Notes: generated from the sequence alone by a model not told the origin. DNA of 64,000 nucleotides from Streptomyces sp. NBC_00490 (GCF_036013645.1 NZ_CP107869.1:682001-746000); one strand, 5' to 3'; counted from the stretch's first letter, positions 8,533 through 17,176 are shown. Translations and numbers: made by a program.

Positions 8533-9923
8533 TCATCGGGTCTGTCCTTCGTGGATACCCCGGCCGTCAGGCCGGGGAGGAAATGAAGCTCCTGCGGAGC
8601 AGGGCAGGGGAAGCCGGTTGGCCGCCAGGGCGGACCGGTGTGCGCCGTCCACCGGCTGACACCCGCTGCCCACACGGAAGTTGATAGAGTGTGAGACGTG
8701 ACGCGGCAGGTCAAGCGGGCGTTCAAGTACCGCTTCTACCCCACCGGCGTGCAGGCGGCTGAGTTGTCGCGCACGTTCGGCTGTGTCCGCCTCGTCTACA
8801 ACAAGGCCTTGGAGGAGCGCACGCGGGCCTGGTACGGCGAGCAGCGCCGCATCTCCTATGTGCAGTCCTCCGCCGCGCTGACGCAGTGGAAGAAGACCGA
8901 GGAACTGGCCTTCCTGGCGGAGGTTTCCTCGGTTCCGCTGCAGCAGGCGCTGCGCCATCTGCAGACGGCGTTCGGGAACTTCTTCGCCCAGCGTGCACAG
9001 TACCCGCGCTACAAGAGCCGCAAGAAGTCCCGCGCGTCGGCCGAGTACACCCGCAGCGCCTTCACCTGGCGCGACGGGCGCCTGACGCTGGCGAAGATGG
9101 CCGGCCCTTTGGACATCCGCTGGTCGCGTCCGCTGCCGGAAGGTGCCGAGCCCACGACGGTGACGGTGTCCCGTGACGCGGCGGGTCGCTGGTTCGTGTC
9201 CCTGCTGTGCGAGGACACCATCGCCCCGGCCGCCGCCGCCACGGCGGCCGTCGGCCTGGACGCCGGGATCACCTCCCTGGTGACCCTGTCCACCGGGGAA
9301 AGGGTCGCCAACCCGAGGCATGAGCAGCGGGATCGAACACGGCTGGCCCGTGCGCAGCGGGAGTTGTCGCGCAAGGCGAAGGGCTCGGCGAACCGCGAGA
9401 AGGCCCGCCGCAAAGTCGCCCGCGTGCATGCGCGGATCGCCGACCGGCGCCAAGACTTCCTGCACAAGCTGTCGACTCGACTCGTCCGCGAGAACCAAAC
9501 GGTCGTGATCGAACACCTGAGCGTGCGCAACCTGCTGAAGAACGGCACGCTCGCACGCGCCATCAGTGATGCGGCCTGGACGCAACTGCGCTCCCTGCTG
9601 GAGTACAAGTGCGCCTGGTACGGGCGCGAGCTCGTGGTGGTCGACCGATGGTTCCCCAGCAGCAAGCTGTGCGGGAACTGCGGCACGGTCGCGGCGAAGA
9701 TGCCGCTGAACGTCCGCGAATGGACGTGCGCCTGCGGCGTCGTGCATGACCGCGACATCAACGCGGCACGCAACATCCTGGCCGCCGGGCTGGCGGCATC
9801 TGCCTGTGGAGACGGTGTAAGACCTCAACCGGAGTCCTCCCGGACGGGGCAGTCGTCGGTGAAACAGGAACCCCAGCGGGCGACCGCCGGAATCCCCCGC
9901 CTTTAGGCGGGGGAGGAAGTCAA
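8533..9923 (+). mobile_element. IS200/IS605-type solitary TnpB element (IS1341-like), copy 1
   Basis: Sequence shared with copy 3 (60590-61980) begins at TCATCGGGTCTG (8533) and ends at TCAA (9920-9923); both copies are 1391 bp. A perfect left-end hairpin, CCCCGGCC-gtca-GGCCGGGG, lies at 8558-8577. A perfect right-end hairpin, CCCCCGCC-ttta-GGCGGGGG, lies at 9894-9913. IS200/605 elements have such subterminal hairpins instead of inverted repeats, and IS608 is cut at TCAA on its right. There is no tnpA, so it would need a transposase in trans. Confidence 0.82.
8698..9906 (+). CDS. tnpB: TnpB, RNA-guided RuvC-type nuclease of IS605 family (copy 1)
   Basis: 402 residues from a GTG at the usual TnpB N-terminus (RQVKRAFKYRFYP). 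The RuvC acidic triad is intact: D188 in VGLDAGI, E272 in VIEHLS and D353 in DRDINAARN. A four-Cys zinc ribbon lies between the last two (CGNCG at 325-329, then CACG near 344). The linker RELSRKAKGSANREKAR is typical of the family. TnpB proteins are programmable nucleases guided by an RNA from the element's right end, which cut near the transposon's target motif. The protein is ~97% identical by eye to copy 3, with most changes neutral. Confidence 0.95.
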   Translation: MTRQVKRAFKYRFYPTGVQAAELSRTFGCVRLVYNKALEERTRAWYGEQRRISYVQSSAALTQWKKTEELAFLAEVSSVPLQQALRHLQTAFGNFFAQRAQYPRYKSRKKSRASAEYTRSAFTWRDGRLTLAKMAGPLDIRWSRPLPEGAEPTTVTVSRDAAGRWFVSLLCEDTIAPAAAATAAVGLDAGITSLVTLSTGERVANPRHEQRDRTRLARAQRELSRKAKGSANREKARRKVARVHARIADRRQDFLHKLSTRLVRENQTVVIEHLSVRNLLKNGTLARAISDAAWTQLRSLLEYKCAWYGRELVVVDRWFPSSKLCGNCGTVAAKMPLNVREWTCACGVVHDRDINAARNILAAGLAASACGDGVRPQPESSRTGQSSVKQEPQRATAGIPRL

Positions 9924-9940
9924 CGATTCACCCCATTGTC
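9790..9940 (+). ncRNA. Predicted omegaRNA scaffold and guide, TnpB copy 1
   Basis: In characterised TnpB systems the guide RNA overlaps the 3' end of tnpB, includes the right-end hairpin and continues into flanking DNA as the guide. Here the hairpin is 9894-9913, the element ends at 9923, and the guide would start at 9924 with CGATTCACCCCATTG. The 5' limit is a guess. Confidence 0.4.
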
Positions 9941-10135
9941 CTGTACGGCAGGCCCATTGACCCCAGCTGGCGGCGCATAGTCAGACAGCAGCTCGGCGCC
10001 CAGGTCCGCGACTGAGTACCACTCGTCGCCGATGCGGCCCTGGTCTGCGCCCGGCTCTACGATCAGCTTGTCCTCGACCATTGCGTAGAGGCACGTGGTC
10101 CAGGCTCGTGCCATTGCGTCGGCCCGGTCGATCAC
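9920..10135 (-). CDS. Small hypothetical protein, probably truncated by the TnpB element
   Basis: 71 codons from a GTG at 10135, whose stop TGA is formed by the terminal TCA of the TnpB element (9920-9922). The product is acidic and resembles no family I know. Its end coinciding exactly with the element suggests a longer gene was cut by insertion. No good ribosome site is visible. The rest of 10136-10294 shows nothing recognisable. Confidence 0.3.
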   Translation of the reverse strand: MIDRADAMARAWTTCLYAMVEDKLIVEPGADQGRIGDEWYSVADLGAELLSDYAPPAGVNGPAVQDNGVNR

Positions 10136-10294
10136 GCGTGGTCGTCATCGAGCACCGTGCGCATGTCCCTGAGGGCCGGGGTCCTTCGCCCCTGCCGGAC
10201 AGCCAGCCGCGGATCACATCACCAGACTCCAACCAACATGGCCGATTCCTGCCCTGTTGACACTCGCATCACCCGGATCCACTGACCGGTCCCT

Positions 10295-10972
10295 TCAGTT
10301 CTCGGGGTTGACCTTCGAGGCCAGAGCGATCAGCCCTGCCGCCGACGCGATGAGACCTCCGGCCAGTTCCTCGTATCCCTGGAAATAGGCGATGGGGATG
10401 GCAATGACGCAGGCTGTTCCGACCAGGACGATGACGCGTCCGATGAGCCGCCGGAACCTGCCCGGCTGCGGAGGGTATTGAGGGTTCGGCGGGTTTCCCC
10501 CGAAGGGAAGGGGGCCCGGCCTGGGTTTCCAGCCCTCGTCCAGGAGTCGCACGAACTCCGGGTGGTGTCGGGCGTAGCCCAGGCGGTGGGGTGCCAGGCG
10601 CCGCCATGGCAGCCCACCATGCCTGATGGCGAGCCAGGTGAATCCCGGCAGGCAAGCCAGGGCTGCCCAGATCCCTGCGACCGTCCGCTCTCCGGTCGAA
10701 GCCGGCAGAATGCCGAGGAGTCGGTCCAGTTGGCCGCTGGCCGCGTAGGCGATCAGCGCGGCGATGGAGAGCACCGCCGCGGTCTGCTCGATCTGGTGTC
10801 CGGTGTGGCAGCGGGCGCAGCGTGGCACGTGTACGACTTCCTGGCGCCACTTGGTGCGCAGGACAATGATCCACCGGGTCATGGTCGTGTCGGCGTCGCG
10901 GTGCAGCCCCTCGACACGGTCGTGCCACGACGCCGGAGTGGCTTTCCCACAAAACCAGCACTCCCGCACCAC
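10295..10972 (-). CDS. Membrane protein with N-terminal zinc-ribbon-like cysteines, unknown function
   Basis: 225 residues from a GTG preceded by GAGAGGAAA. The N-terminus carries two Cys pairs (CWFCGK near residue 5 and CARCH near residue 51) that could bind one zinc. Two hydrophobic stretches follow (~65-110), then a Pro-rich hydrophilic stretch (NPPNPQYPPQPG), then two more hydrophobic stretches near the C-terminus (~180-220). It is likely a membrane protein with a cytoplasmic zinc ribbon. I do not recognise a family, and the neighbours give no clue. Confidence 0.75.
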   Translation of the reverse strand: MVRECWFCGKATPASWHDRVEGLHRDADTTMTRWIIVLRTKWRQEVVHVPRCARCHTGHQIEQTAAVLSIAALIAYAASGQLDRLLGILPASTGERTVAGIWAALACLPGFTWLAIRHGGLPWRRLAPHRLGYARHHPEFVRLLDEGWKPRPGPLPFGGNPPNPQYPPQPGRFRRLIGRVIVLVGTACVIAIPIAYFQGYEELAGGLIASAAGLIALASKVNPEN

Positions 10973-11595
10973 GACTTTCCTCTCCCCCTACGGCCAGTCC
11001 CGCTGGTGAGGATGGTATCGATGCCGGTCCGGGACTGGTCCCGCTCAGCCGGGACGGTCCGTCGCCCGTACCAGTCGGTTCAGTGGATCGGAAGAACTGC
11101 TCTGAGTGATTCTGACATTCGTCACAGACCGTCACAGATGTCCACATGACGTGGGACGCCACCCGGCCGTCCGAGCGGCTCAGACGTCCAGAACACCGCC
11201 ACGGTCAGCAGGAAGGACCACCGTCCGTCGGCCGCGCACGCGGACACCAGCGCGTCCAGGCCCTACAGCCCGCCAATCGACATACCGAGCAGGCCGATGA
11301 GAGAGCGGGGCACGATCCCGAGCGCGGAGGTTGCGGTCGACCGACTGGCGTTCTTCTCCTCGGCGAAGCCGCTCAACAGAAAGCGCCGCCGGGATGACGA
11401 TCCGGCCGCCCGGAATGGCGGTGTCGAGGTTCCTGTGGAGTCACTTGAAGATGGCTCCTGCTGCGCGCCTTCGACGCCGCGGCGATTGCCCATGCGACGG
11501 TCTTGGCGGCGGTTGCGTTCCGTTAGCACGTGCTGCTCGCGGTGACGAGGACCCGGTCTCAGGACATCAAAAGTGGCAAACGGGCAGGTGGCGGC
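10973..11595. other. Intergenic region, no gene recognised
   Basis: About 620 bases between the membrane protein and the MFS gene. Short open frames on both strands lack ribosome sites and family motifs. A hydrophobic minus-strand stretch near 11270-11330 (LGIVPRSLIGLLGMSIGG) might be debris of a membrane protein. The promoter of the MFS gene should lie near the right end, but I cannot point to it. Confidence 0.4.
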
Positions 11596-13029
11596 ATGGC
11601 GGGCACGGCAGCGACGGGAGCCGGGGGACGCCCGGTGGGGACACGGAGAGTGCTCGCTCCGCTGGCGTTGGCGCAGTTCATCTGCAGCTTCGCCGGCTCC
11701 AACATGAACGTGATGATCAACGACATCAGCGAGGACCTGGACACCACCGTGCAGGGTGTCCAGACCGCGATCACGATCTTCCTGCTGGTGATGGCCGCGC
11801 TGATGATCCCGGGCGGGAAGCTGACCGACAAGTGGGGGCGCAAGCGCTGCCTGCTGGCGGGACTCGTGGTCTACGGGGTGGGGGCGGTGCTCAGTGCGGC
11901 CGCGCCGGGGCTGGGCGTGTTGATCCTCGGGAACTCGATTCTGGAGGGTGTGGGTACGGCGCTGTTGATCCCGCCGGTCTACATCCTGACCACGCTGCTG
12001 TTCACCGACGTGGCGTCCCGGGCGCGTGCGTTCGGCGCGATCATGGCGATGGGCGGGATCGGGGCGGCCGCCGGTCCGCTGATCGGCGGGCTGATCACGA
12101 GCGCGATCAGCTGGCGGGCCGCGTTCGTGTTCCAGGCACTGGTGGTCGTGGTGATCATCGTGCTCAGCCGAGGAATCGCCGATCCGCTGCCGCCCGACCC
12201 CGCCCGGCCCTTCGACACGGTCGGGGCGGTGCTGTCGGCGGCGGGCCTGGTGCTGCTGGTGACGGGCATCCTGGCCGTCGACAACAACGGCTGGCTGGCG
12301 CTGGGACTGCTGCTGGCCGGTGCGTTGGTGCTGGCCGGGTTCTTCGCCTGGGTACGTGGTCGCGAGCGCGCCGGCCGGGAGGCGCTGCTGTCGACGGACC
12401 TGTTCCGCAATCGCATCTCCAACCTCGGCCTGGTCACCCAGAACACGCAGTGGCTGATGCTGATGGGCGTCTCGTTCACCGTTGCCGCCTACCTACAGGT
12501 CGTCCGCGGCTACGACGCGATCGAGACCGGCGTCATCTTCACCGCCGCGACCCTCGGCATCCTCGCTTCCTCACTGGCAGCCGAGAACTTGGCCCGGCGC
12601 CGTGCGCAGCGCGCCCTCATCATGGCGGGCTTCGTCGTGACGATCGCCGGCATCGCCATGCTGCTGGCCCTGGTCGCCTGGAAGCCCGGCGCCTGGGCGT
12701 TCGCCCCCGGCCTGCTGCTGATCGGGCTGGGTCTGGGGATGATGCTCACCCCGTCGGTGAACCTGGTCCAGTCGTGCTTCCCCGAGACGCAGCAGGGCGA
12801 GATCTCCGGCCTGTCGCGCAGCATCTCCAACCTCGGCTCCTCGCTCGGCACGGCCGTCGCGGGCACGATCCTGGTCTCGGGCCTCAGCAAGGGCGCGTAC
12901 GCGGCGGCCATGGCGGCGCTGGCGGTCGTGGGCCTGGGCGGACTGGCTGCGGCGGCGCTGCTGCCGCGCGCCGGCCGGGCCCCTGCCACCGGCGCCGGGA
13001 CTACGACACCGCCGACGGCGCCGCAGTGA
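11596..13029 (+). CDS. MFS drug exporter, DHA2 (14-TM) type
   Basis: 477 residues if started at the ATG at 11596; an upstream GTG at 11530 is also in frame, and neither has a strong ribosome site. The product is almost entirely hydrophobic, with about 14 membrane segments. It has the MFS loop-2/3 motif GGKLTDKWGRKR and the antiporter-type motif around GPLIGGLITSAISWR. A C-terminal Thr/Pro tail is disordered. It should export small hydrophobic compounds by proton antiport. No regulator is adjacent. Confidence 0.9.
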   Translation: MAGTAATGAGGRPVGTRRVLAPLALAQFICSFAGSNMNVMINDISEDLDTTVQGVQTAITIFLLVMAALMIPGGKLTDKWGRKRCLLAGLVVYGVGAVLSAAAPGLGVLILGNSILEGVGTALLIPPVYILTTLLFTDVASRARAFGAIMAMGGIGAAAGPLIGGLITSAISWRAAFVFQALVVVVIIVLSRGIADPLPPDPARPFDTVGAVLSAAGLVLLVTGILAVDNNGWLALGLLLAGALVLAGFFAWVRGRERAGREALLSTDLFRNRISNLGLVTQNTQWLMLMGVSFTVAAYLQVVRGYDAIETGVIFTAATLGILASSLAAENLARRRAQRALIMAGFVVTIAGIAMLLALVAWKPGAWAFAPGLLLIGLGLGMMLTPSVNLVQSCFPETQQGEISGLSRSISNLGSSLGTAVAGTILVSGLSKGAYAAAMAALAVVGLGGLAAAALLPRAGRAPATGAGTTTPPTAPQ

Positions 13030-13075
13030 CCGTGACGCGGCACCTGCGCCGACTGCCCGCCGAGGCTTCGTGCAG

Positions 13076-13275
13076 TCAGCCGGTCCGGCCTTCGGCGCGG
13101 TCGAGCGCCTCGTCCAGGCCAGGTGGCGCCGAGCCGGGCCAAGTGGGTGACGGCATGCGGGCAGTTCCGAGTTCTTCGCCCGAGGGGGGCCGACCTCTTC
13201 GGCGAACAGGCCGACGTGGCCGGCGTAGGTGAGCAGGTGAGCTGGCGGAATTCCTGCGCTTCGGCGGCTAGCTCG
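13076..13275 (-). pseudogene. Fossil of GH15 (trehalase/glucoamylase-like) C-terminus
   Basis: Reading the minus strand gives LLTYAGHVGLFAEEVG, then GEELG in a second frame, NCPHAVTHLARLG in a third, and LDEALDRAEGRTG before a TGA at 13076-13078. Joined, these match the C-terminus of the intact GH15 enzyme at 39075-40919 (LTYANHLGLYSEEI, RQLGNFPQAFTHLAL). At least two frameshifts and loss of everything upstream show it is dead. Confidence 0.72.
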
Positions 13276-13710
13276 CGCCACTGTCGGTCCTCAACGACCC
13301 CCGTGCCCTGCTCCGCTCGACGGCGGGCCGGTCCCTGCTGCTGCCCACGGCCCTGGCCCCGTCACCCCAGGAGCACGTGTCTCCTGGTAACTCGCCGCGC
13401 CGGTGACCCACGGCATCGGCCCCGACCGACGGACCCCGCTGCCGCTCCTGCCCATCACGGCAGGTGCCCTCGCCTACGCCGCCACACTCGCCCAGACGAG
13501 GAGGAGCACAACGCCGTCCACCTCCGCAACCTCACCCTCGCCTCACGAACAGACAACCCCTCGCACCCGCTCCGGCCTGCCCGAACACAGCCTTGTGTAG
13601 AGGCTGGGCAACAGCAGCGACGGCACGCACGAATCGCGCGGCGTCCAGCGACTCCTGCATGCCGGCCACCAAGCGGGCCAAGCCGGTGCCACGCCAACCG
13701 GCACGGCGCG
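13276..13710. other. Intergenic region, no gene recognised
   Basis: Several short open frames run through this stretch on both strands without ribosome sites. A minus-strand segment around 13570-13690 (LARLVAGMQESLDAARFV) looks protein-like but matches nothing I know. It may be more decayed coding sequence. Confidence 0.35.
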
Positions 13711-14199
13711 TCATTCCGCAGGGATGTGAAACTCGAATTCGGGGCGGTCCCACGGCACGGCGGGCGGGTTCGCCAACACGGTCCCGGTCCGCACCGCACC
13801 CACACGGTGGTAGAAGTCCGCGGCGGAAACATGCGAGACGACCTTGAGGCGGTCGATCCCGGCAGCCCGCGCCTCGGACTGCATGTGTGCCACGAGCTGC
13901 CGCCCAATACCCCGTCCTTGCACCTCGTCGGCGACGAACAGCAGATCGAGCTCCGGCGGATCGAGCACGAGCGAGTAGAACCCGAGAACCCGACCTCCAG
14001 GGTCGTCGGCGCCGACTGCCACAAAGGCGCGGTGGGCCTCGATGTAATCAGGACCGACCCGGTAGCCCGCCACTGCGGCAGCGTACTTACCCGCGTAGGC
14101 GCTTGAGCCACGCACCAGCCGCGTGAGCCGTTTGGCATCCCGCGCGACGGCCCTCCGAATCGTGACCGGCTGGCTGACCGGGGAAGTGCGTGATCTCAT
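13711..14199 (-). CDS. GNAT-family N-acetyltransferase
   Basis: 162 residues from an ATG at 14199 (another in-frame ATG at 14217; no good ribosome site for either). The fold is a single GNAT domain: beta-strand LGFYSLVLD, then the acetyl-CoA loop VQGRGIGRQLVAH (Q/RxxGxG/A), and a C-terminal motif DFYHRVGAV. It transfers an acetyl group from acetyl-CoA to an amine on a small molecule or protein. No antitoxin-like gene is adjacent, so a toxin role is not supported. Confidence 0.85.
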   Translation of the reverse strand: MRSRTSPVSQPVTIRRAVARDAKRLTRLVRGSSAYAGKYAAAVAGYRVGPDYIEAHRAFVAVGADDPGGRVLGFYSLVLDPPELDLLFVADEVQGRGIGRQLVAHMQSEARAAGIDRLKVVSHVSAADFYHRVGAVRTGTVLANPPAVPWDRPEFEFHIPAE

Positions 14200-14594
14200 C
14201 GCGTGAGTATTTCGCATCGGGGAGTGCCTTCCTGCGGCGGGTCGGCTGCTCGGGCAGGCGTTCCCGCACCGCTCCCGGGAACCACTCGTGCAAACGCAAC
14301 CGGTCTCACGCCCGGCGACGACGATCATGTCGACGTCGCGCAGGAGGGCGACGGTTGAGGCGACGTGCCATGGCTTCGCGCGGCCGTCGCGGTCGGCATG
14401 GGTACGTCGAGCCTGCCGTAGCCGGTGGTCAGCTGGGTGAACGTGGCGGGCATGAGAGGTACTGGTCCTTCGTCGATTGTGGGGGGTAGTCGGTAGGGAG
14501 GGCGAGGTGTGCCGTCCGCGCCAGACGTTTGAGGGTGTGCGACGCCGCGCTCCGGCGTGGGTCCGGTGAACCGGCGGCGGGGCGGGGGCCGATC
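14200..14594. other. Intergenic region with decayed coding sequence of unknown origin
   Basis: On the minus strand short protein-like runs occur in different frames (KPWHVASTVALLRDVDMIVV near 14330-14390; RLHEWFPGAVRERLPEQP near 14250-14300), broken by stops. They look like remnants of one or more genes, but I cannot name them. Confidence 0.3.
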
Positions 14595-15212
14595 TCAGTC
14601 GGCAGTGGTCTGCGTGCGGCGGGCGTAGGCGCGGGCGGCGCGGGCGCGGTCGCCGCAGCGGACCGAGCACCAGTGGCGGCGTCCTGCGCGGAGCAGGTAG
14701 CGGTTGCAGGGGGTGGAGGGACAGGCCGTCAGCCGTTCGGCGTCGGGTCCGGTGAGCAGGTCGGCGGCGTCGGCGGCGAGGATGCCCAGGGCCTGGTCGA
14801 CGATCTGGTCGATGGGGTGTGGGGCGGTGCGGTGCATGCCGCGGACCGGGTCCCAGCCGAGCGGGGAGGCGGTGGGGACCCGTGTGAGGGCGTCGTTGAC
14901 GGCAGCCAGTGCGGTGGTGGGGGCAGGGTTGCCGCCGACTTGGGCGGCGAGCAAGGCTCGTACCTGTTCGCGCAGGGAACGCAGGCGTGCCGCGCAGATC
15001 TCCTGGATACCGGCGTCCGCGGGGGCCAGGTGGTGGTTGACCAGCCACTGGTTGGCGCCGGAGGGGGTGCCCAACGCATCGAGGAACTGGCCGCCCGGCA
15101 GGGCGATGGCGCTGTTGGCGAGATCGAGCGCGGGGTAGAGCTCGGCGCCTGGTGCCTGCGGCAGCCCGGGGTCTGCGGTTTCGGCGGTGGCGGCGATATC
15201 GGTCTCACTCAC
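14595..15212 (-). CDS. CGNR zinc-finger (ABATE-type) transcriptional regulator
   Basis: 205 residues from a GTG at 15212 (an ATG at 15239 is also in frame). The N-terminal ~140 residues match the ABATE domain that precedes CGNR fingers. The C-terminus carries the zinc finger C-x4-C...WCSVRCGDRARA, where the name-giving CGNR is CGDR. Such proteins are predicted stress-related repressors or activators that bind their own promoter. The gene is divergent from the metallo-hydrolase gene, and the 87-bp gap holds a strong inverted repeat, so it likely controls both. Confidence 0.85.
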   Translation of the reverse strand: MSETDIAATAETADPGLPQAPGAELYPALDLANSAIALPGGQFLDALGTPSGANQWLVNHHLAPADAGIQEICAARLRSLREQVRALLAAQVGGNPAPTTALAAVNDALTRVPTASPLGWDPVRGMHRTAPHPIDQIVDQALGILAADAADLLTGPDAERLTACPSTPCNRYLLRAGRRHWCSVRCGDRARAARAYARRTQTTAD

Positions 15213-15236
15213 ACACCTCACGCTACAGCTTGCCTT

Positions 15237-15267
15237 CATCCGTGACAAACATCTATGGTCACGGATG
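15237..15267. promoter_or_regulatory. Probable operator of the CGNR regulator
   Basis: Two perfect 10-bp arms, CATCCGTGAC (15237-15246) and GTCACGGATG (15258-15267), flank an 11-bp spacer. A third half-site, ATCCGTGAGG, lies at 15279-15288 and overlaps the ribosome site of the metallo-hydrolase gene. The location between divergent genes favours autoregulation and co-regulation. Confidence 0.65.
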
Positions 15268-15298
15268 AGAGCTAATCTATCCGTGAGGTGATTTCGTC

Positions 15299-16066
15299 AT
15301 GGCAGCACCCGGCACGCCCAGCGAACAGGTCCCCATCCGCGTCTTCGGCGGTCCGACCGCACTCATCGAGTACGGCGGGCTGCGGTTCTTGACCGACCCG
15401 ACCTTCGACGCCCCCGGCAGCTACGCGTCGGGGCTGGCCAAGACCGCACCCGCATCCACCACACCCGCCGAACTGGGCCGCATCGACGTGGTGCTGCTGT
15501 CGCACGACGAGCACGACGACAACCTCGACGTCTCGGGCCGCACACTGCTCGCCGATGTCCCTCTGACCCTGACCACGCCCAGCGGCGCGGGCAGGCTGGG
15601 CGGCACCGCACGCCCCCTGAAGGACTGGGAGGCCATCGAACTCGACCGGCCCGGCGGCGGCACGATCACCGTCACGGGCGTCCCGGCCCTGCACGGCCCC
15701 GGAGCACGCGAAGACCTCGAACCGGTCGTCGGTGAGGTAGTCGGATTCGTCCTGAGCGGTGACGGTCTGCCCACCGTCTACGTCAGCGGTGACAACGCCC
15801 AGCTCTCCCTGGTCCGCGAGATCGCCGACCGTTTCGGTCCGGTGGACACCGCCGTGCTGTTCGCCGGCGCGGTCCGCACCCCCGTCCTGGACCGCGCGCT
15901 GCTCACCCTCGACAGCGCTCAGGCCGCCGAGGCCGCCCGCATCCTGGGCGCCCGCCGCATCGTGCCGGTCCACTTCGACAGCTGGGCCCACTTCACCGAG
16001 GGCCGCGAGCAGCTCGTGGACGCCTTCACCAAGGCCGGCTTGATCGACCGTGTGGAACTGGCCTGA
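15299..16066 (+). CDS. Metallo-beta-lactamase-fold hydrolase (UlaG-like subgroup)
   Basis: 255 residues from an ATG preceded by GAGGTG (15285-15290). The N-terminus is a beta-strand pattern ending in FLTDPTFD. The metal-binding loop reads LLSHDEHDDNLD, a variant of HxHxDH in which the last His is Asn. Later ligands are probably H in PALHG, D in YVSGDNA and H in VPVHFDSW. It probably hydrolyses an ester, lactone or phosphodiester in the cytoplasm; the substrate is unknown. It is divergent from, and probably controlled by, the CGNR regulator. Confidence 0.87.
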   Translation: MAAPGTPSEQVPIRVFGGPTALIEYGGLRFLTDPTFDAPGSYASGLAKTAPASTTPAELGRIDVVLLSHDEHDDNLDVSGRTLLADVPLTLTTPSGAGRLGGTARPLKDWEAIELDRPGGGTITVTGVPALHGPGAREDLEPVVGEVVGFVLSGDGLPTVYVSGDNAQLSLVREIADRFGPVDTAVLFAGAVRTPVLDRALLTLDSAQAAEAARILGARRIVPVHFDSWAHFTEGREQLVDAFTKAGLIDRVELA

Positions 16067-16286
16067 CTCCGAACGCCCGGCCGCTGCGGCGTGCCACAAG
16101 ATCACCGCAGCAGCCCGCTTCCCGGCCCGGCCACATGCGCCGGGCCGGCGTATCGCACCAGGACTCCCCGTGAAGGACCCAGTCAAGGACCCAGCCCGCG
16201 GATCCGCTCCCGCGCTGATGTCCGTCCTCGACACCGCCCTGGCCGACCGCGGCATCACCCGTGGACGGGGCGCACTTTCCGTGTGG

Positions 16287-16440
16287 GGTGGGGCTCGCGG
16301 GAGCAGTCGCCGGTGCACCTGGTCGTGCCCGAGGTCGTCGCTGAAGTCGCCGTGGATGTGGCGCGGGACAGCGCCGGACGCTGGCGCCGGCCGACCCGGC
16401 GCACGCCTGTCCGCACGGACATGAGGCCGGGCAAGGCGCC
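16287..16440 (+). pseudogene. Fossil of ATP-dependent DNA ligase C-terminus, fragment A
   Basis: The plus strand encodes GWGSREQSPVHLVVPEVV followed by AEVAVDVARDSAGRWRRP and RTPVRTDMRPGKAP. This resembles the OB-fold end of actinobacterial ATP-dependent DNA ligases (typical pattern: VDVARDxxGRWRHPxRxHRxRxD). A related fragment lies at 17176-17395. Only the last ~50 residues remain, and there is no start codon. Confidence 0.6.
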
Positions 16441-16610
16441 GCTGCGCTCCAGGTTCTGCAGGTGACAGACCACCGATGCCGGGCTGCCCAGCCCCAGGCC
16501 GCCCCCAACTCACCCACCAACAAGACTTCTCCGCCCTCCAGGATCGAGCGCCGGACCTGAGACAGCACCTGCTCCTCGCGCCGCGTGAAGTGCTCCAGTC
16601 GGCGGCTCAC
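16420..16610 (-). pseudogene. Frameshifted LexA-type winged-helix fragment
   Basis: A GTG at 16610 with a good GGAGGG site starts a protein reading RRLEHFTRREEQVLSQVRRS, then GEVLLVGELGAAWG. One extra base near 16490 shifts the frame, and the neighbouring frame continues LGSPASVVCHLQNLERSGAL. Together this is the LexA DNA-binding domain pattern, with recognition helix SPASVVCHLQNLE. The peptidase domain is absent and the 3' end runs into the ligase fragment. Confidence 0.6.
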
Positions 16611-16771
16611 CGGACACCCTCCAGCACCCAAAGCTGTCGCCCCTGGCGGCACAGGCGCGGCCGCCGGCACCGCGGCCGTACGGCGACGGAGAGGCGTCGG
16701 ACGGTTCATCTACGGCATCCGGGTACAGGCAAGTGACGCTGCCGTTCGAACGATGAGAGAGGAAGTGGCGG

Positions 16772-17176
16772 ATGGAAGCGGCCAAATGGTCGGTGGATCG
16801 CGAACGTCTGGCGCAGTGGGTTCCCGAGGGCGAGCGGATGACGGCCGGCTGTGCCGTGACATACGGGCGCATGCTGTGGGGCCTGGCGCCGCGACAGGCG
16901 TCACTCCTGCTGACCGACCGCCGGGTGCGAGTGCTGCGTCACCGAGGCAATGACCTCCGGTACGGCATACGCGGCATCTGGTTCGAGATGATGCGTGGCG
17001 AGGCCGAAGCAGCGTGCGTCAATCCGCAGGTGCGGGTGGATTTCGACAAGGGGCAGGAGATCGAACTGCGTCGGCGTGACGGCGGGGTTGAGCGCCTGGT
17101 GATAAGCCAGTGGGACGCGGTGCATGCCGAAGCCCTGTACGAGGCGTTCCCTTCCCGGGAGTCGGACACGCGGTGA
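16772..17176 (+). CDS. Conserved-looking small protein, possible PH-like fold
   Basis: 134 residues from an ATG after AGAGGAAG. It has no signal peptide or membrane segment. The middle (ASLLLTDRRVRVLRHRGNDLRYGI) alternates charged and hydrophobic residues, as in bacterial PH-like domains that read LTDRRV near a strand turn. I do not assign a function. It is followed at once by the second DNA ligase fossil, and its stop overlaps that region. Confidence 0.65.
   Translation: MEAAKWSVDRERLAQWVPEGERMTAGCAVTYGRMLWGLAPRQASLLLTDRRVRVLRHRGNDLRYGIRGIWFEMMRGEAEAACVNPQVRVDFDKGQEIELRRRDGGVERLVISQWDAVHAEALYEAFPSRESDTR

Noticed and set aside
13711..15048. 445-codon frame that includes the GNAT
   Set aside because: Only the last 162 codons are a GNAT; the upstream part is an open shadow of the CGNR gene region.
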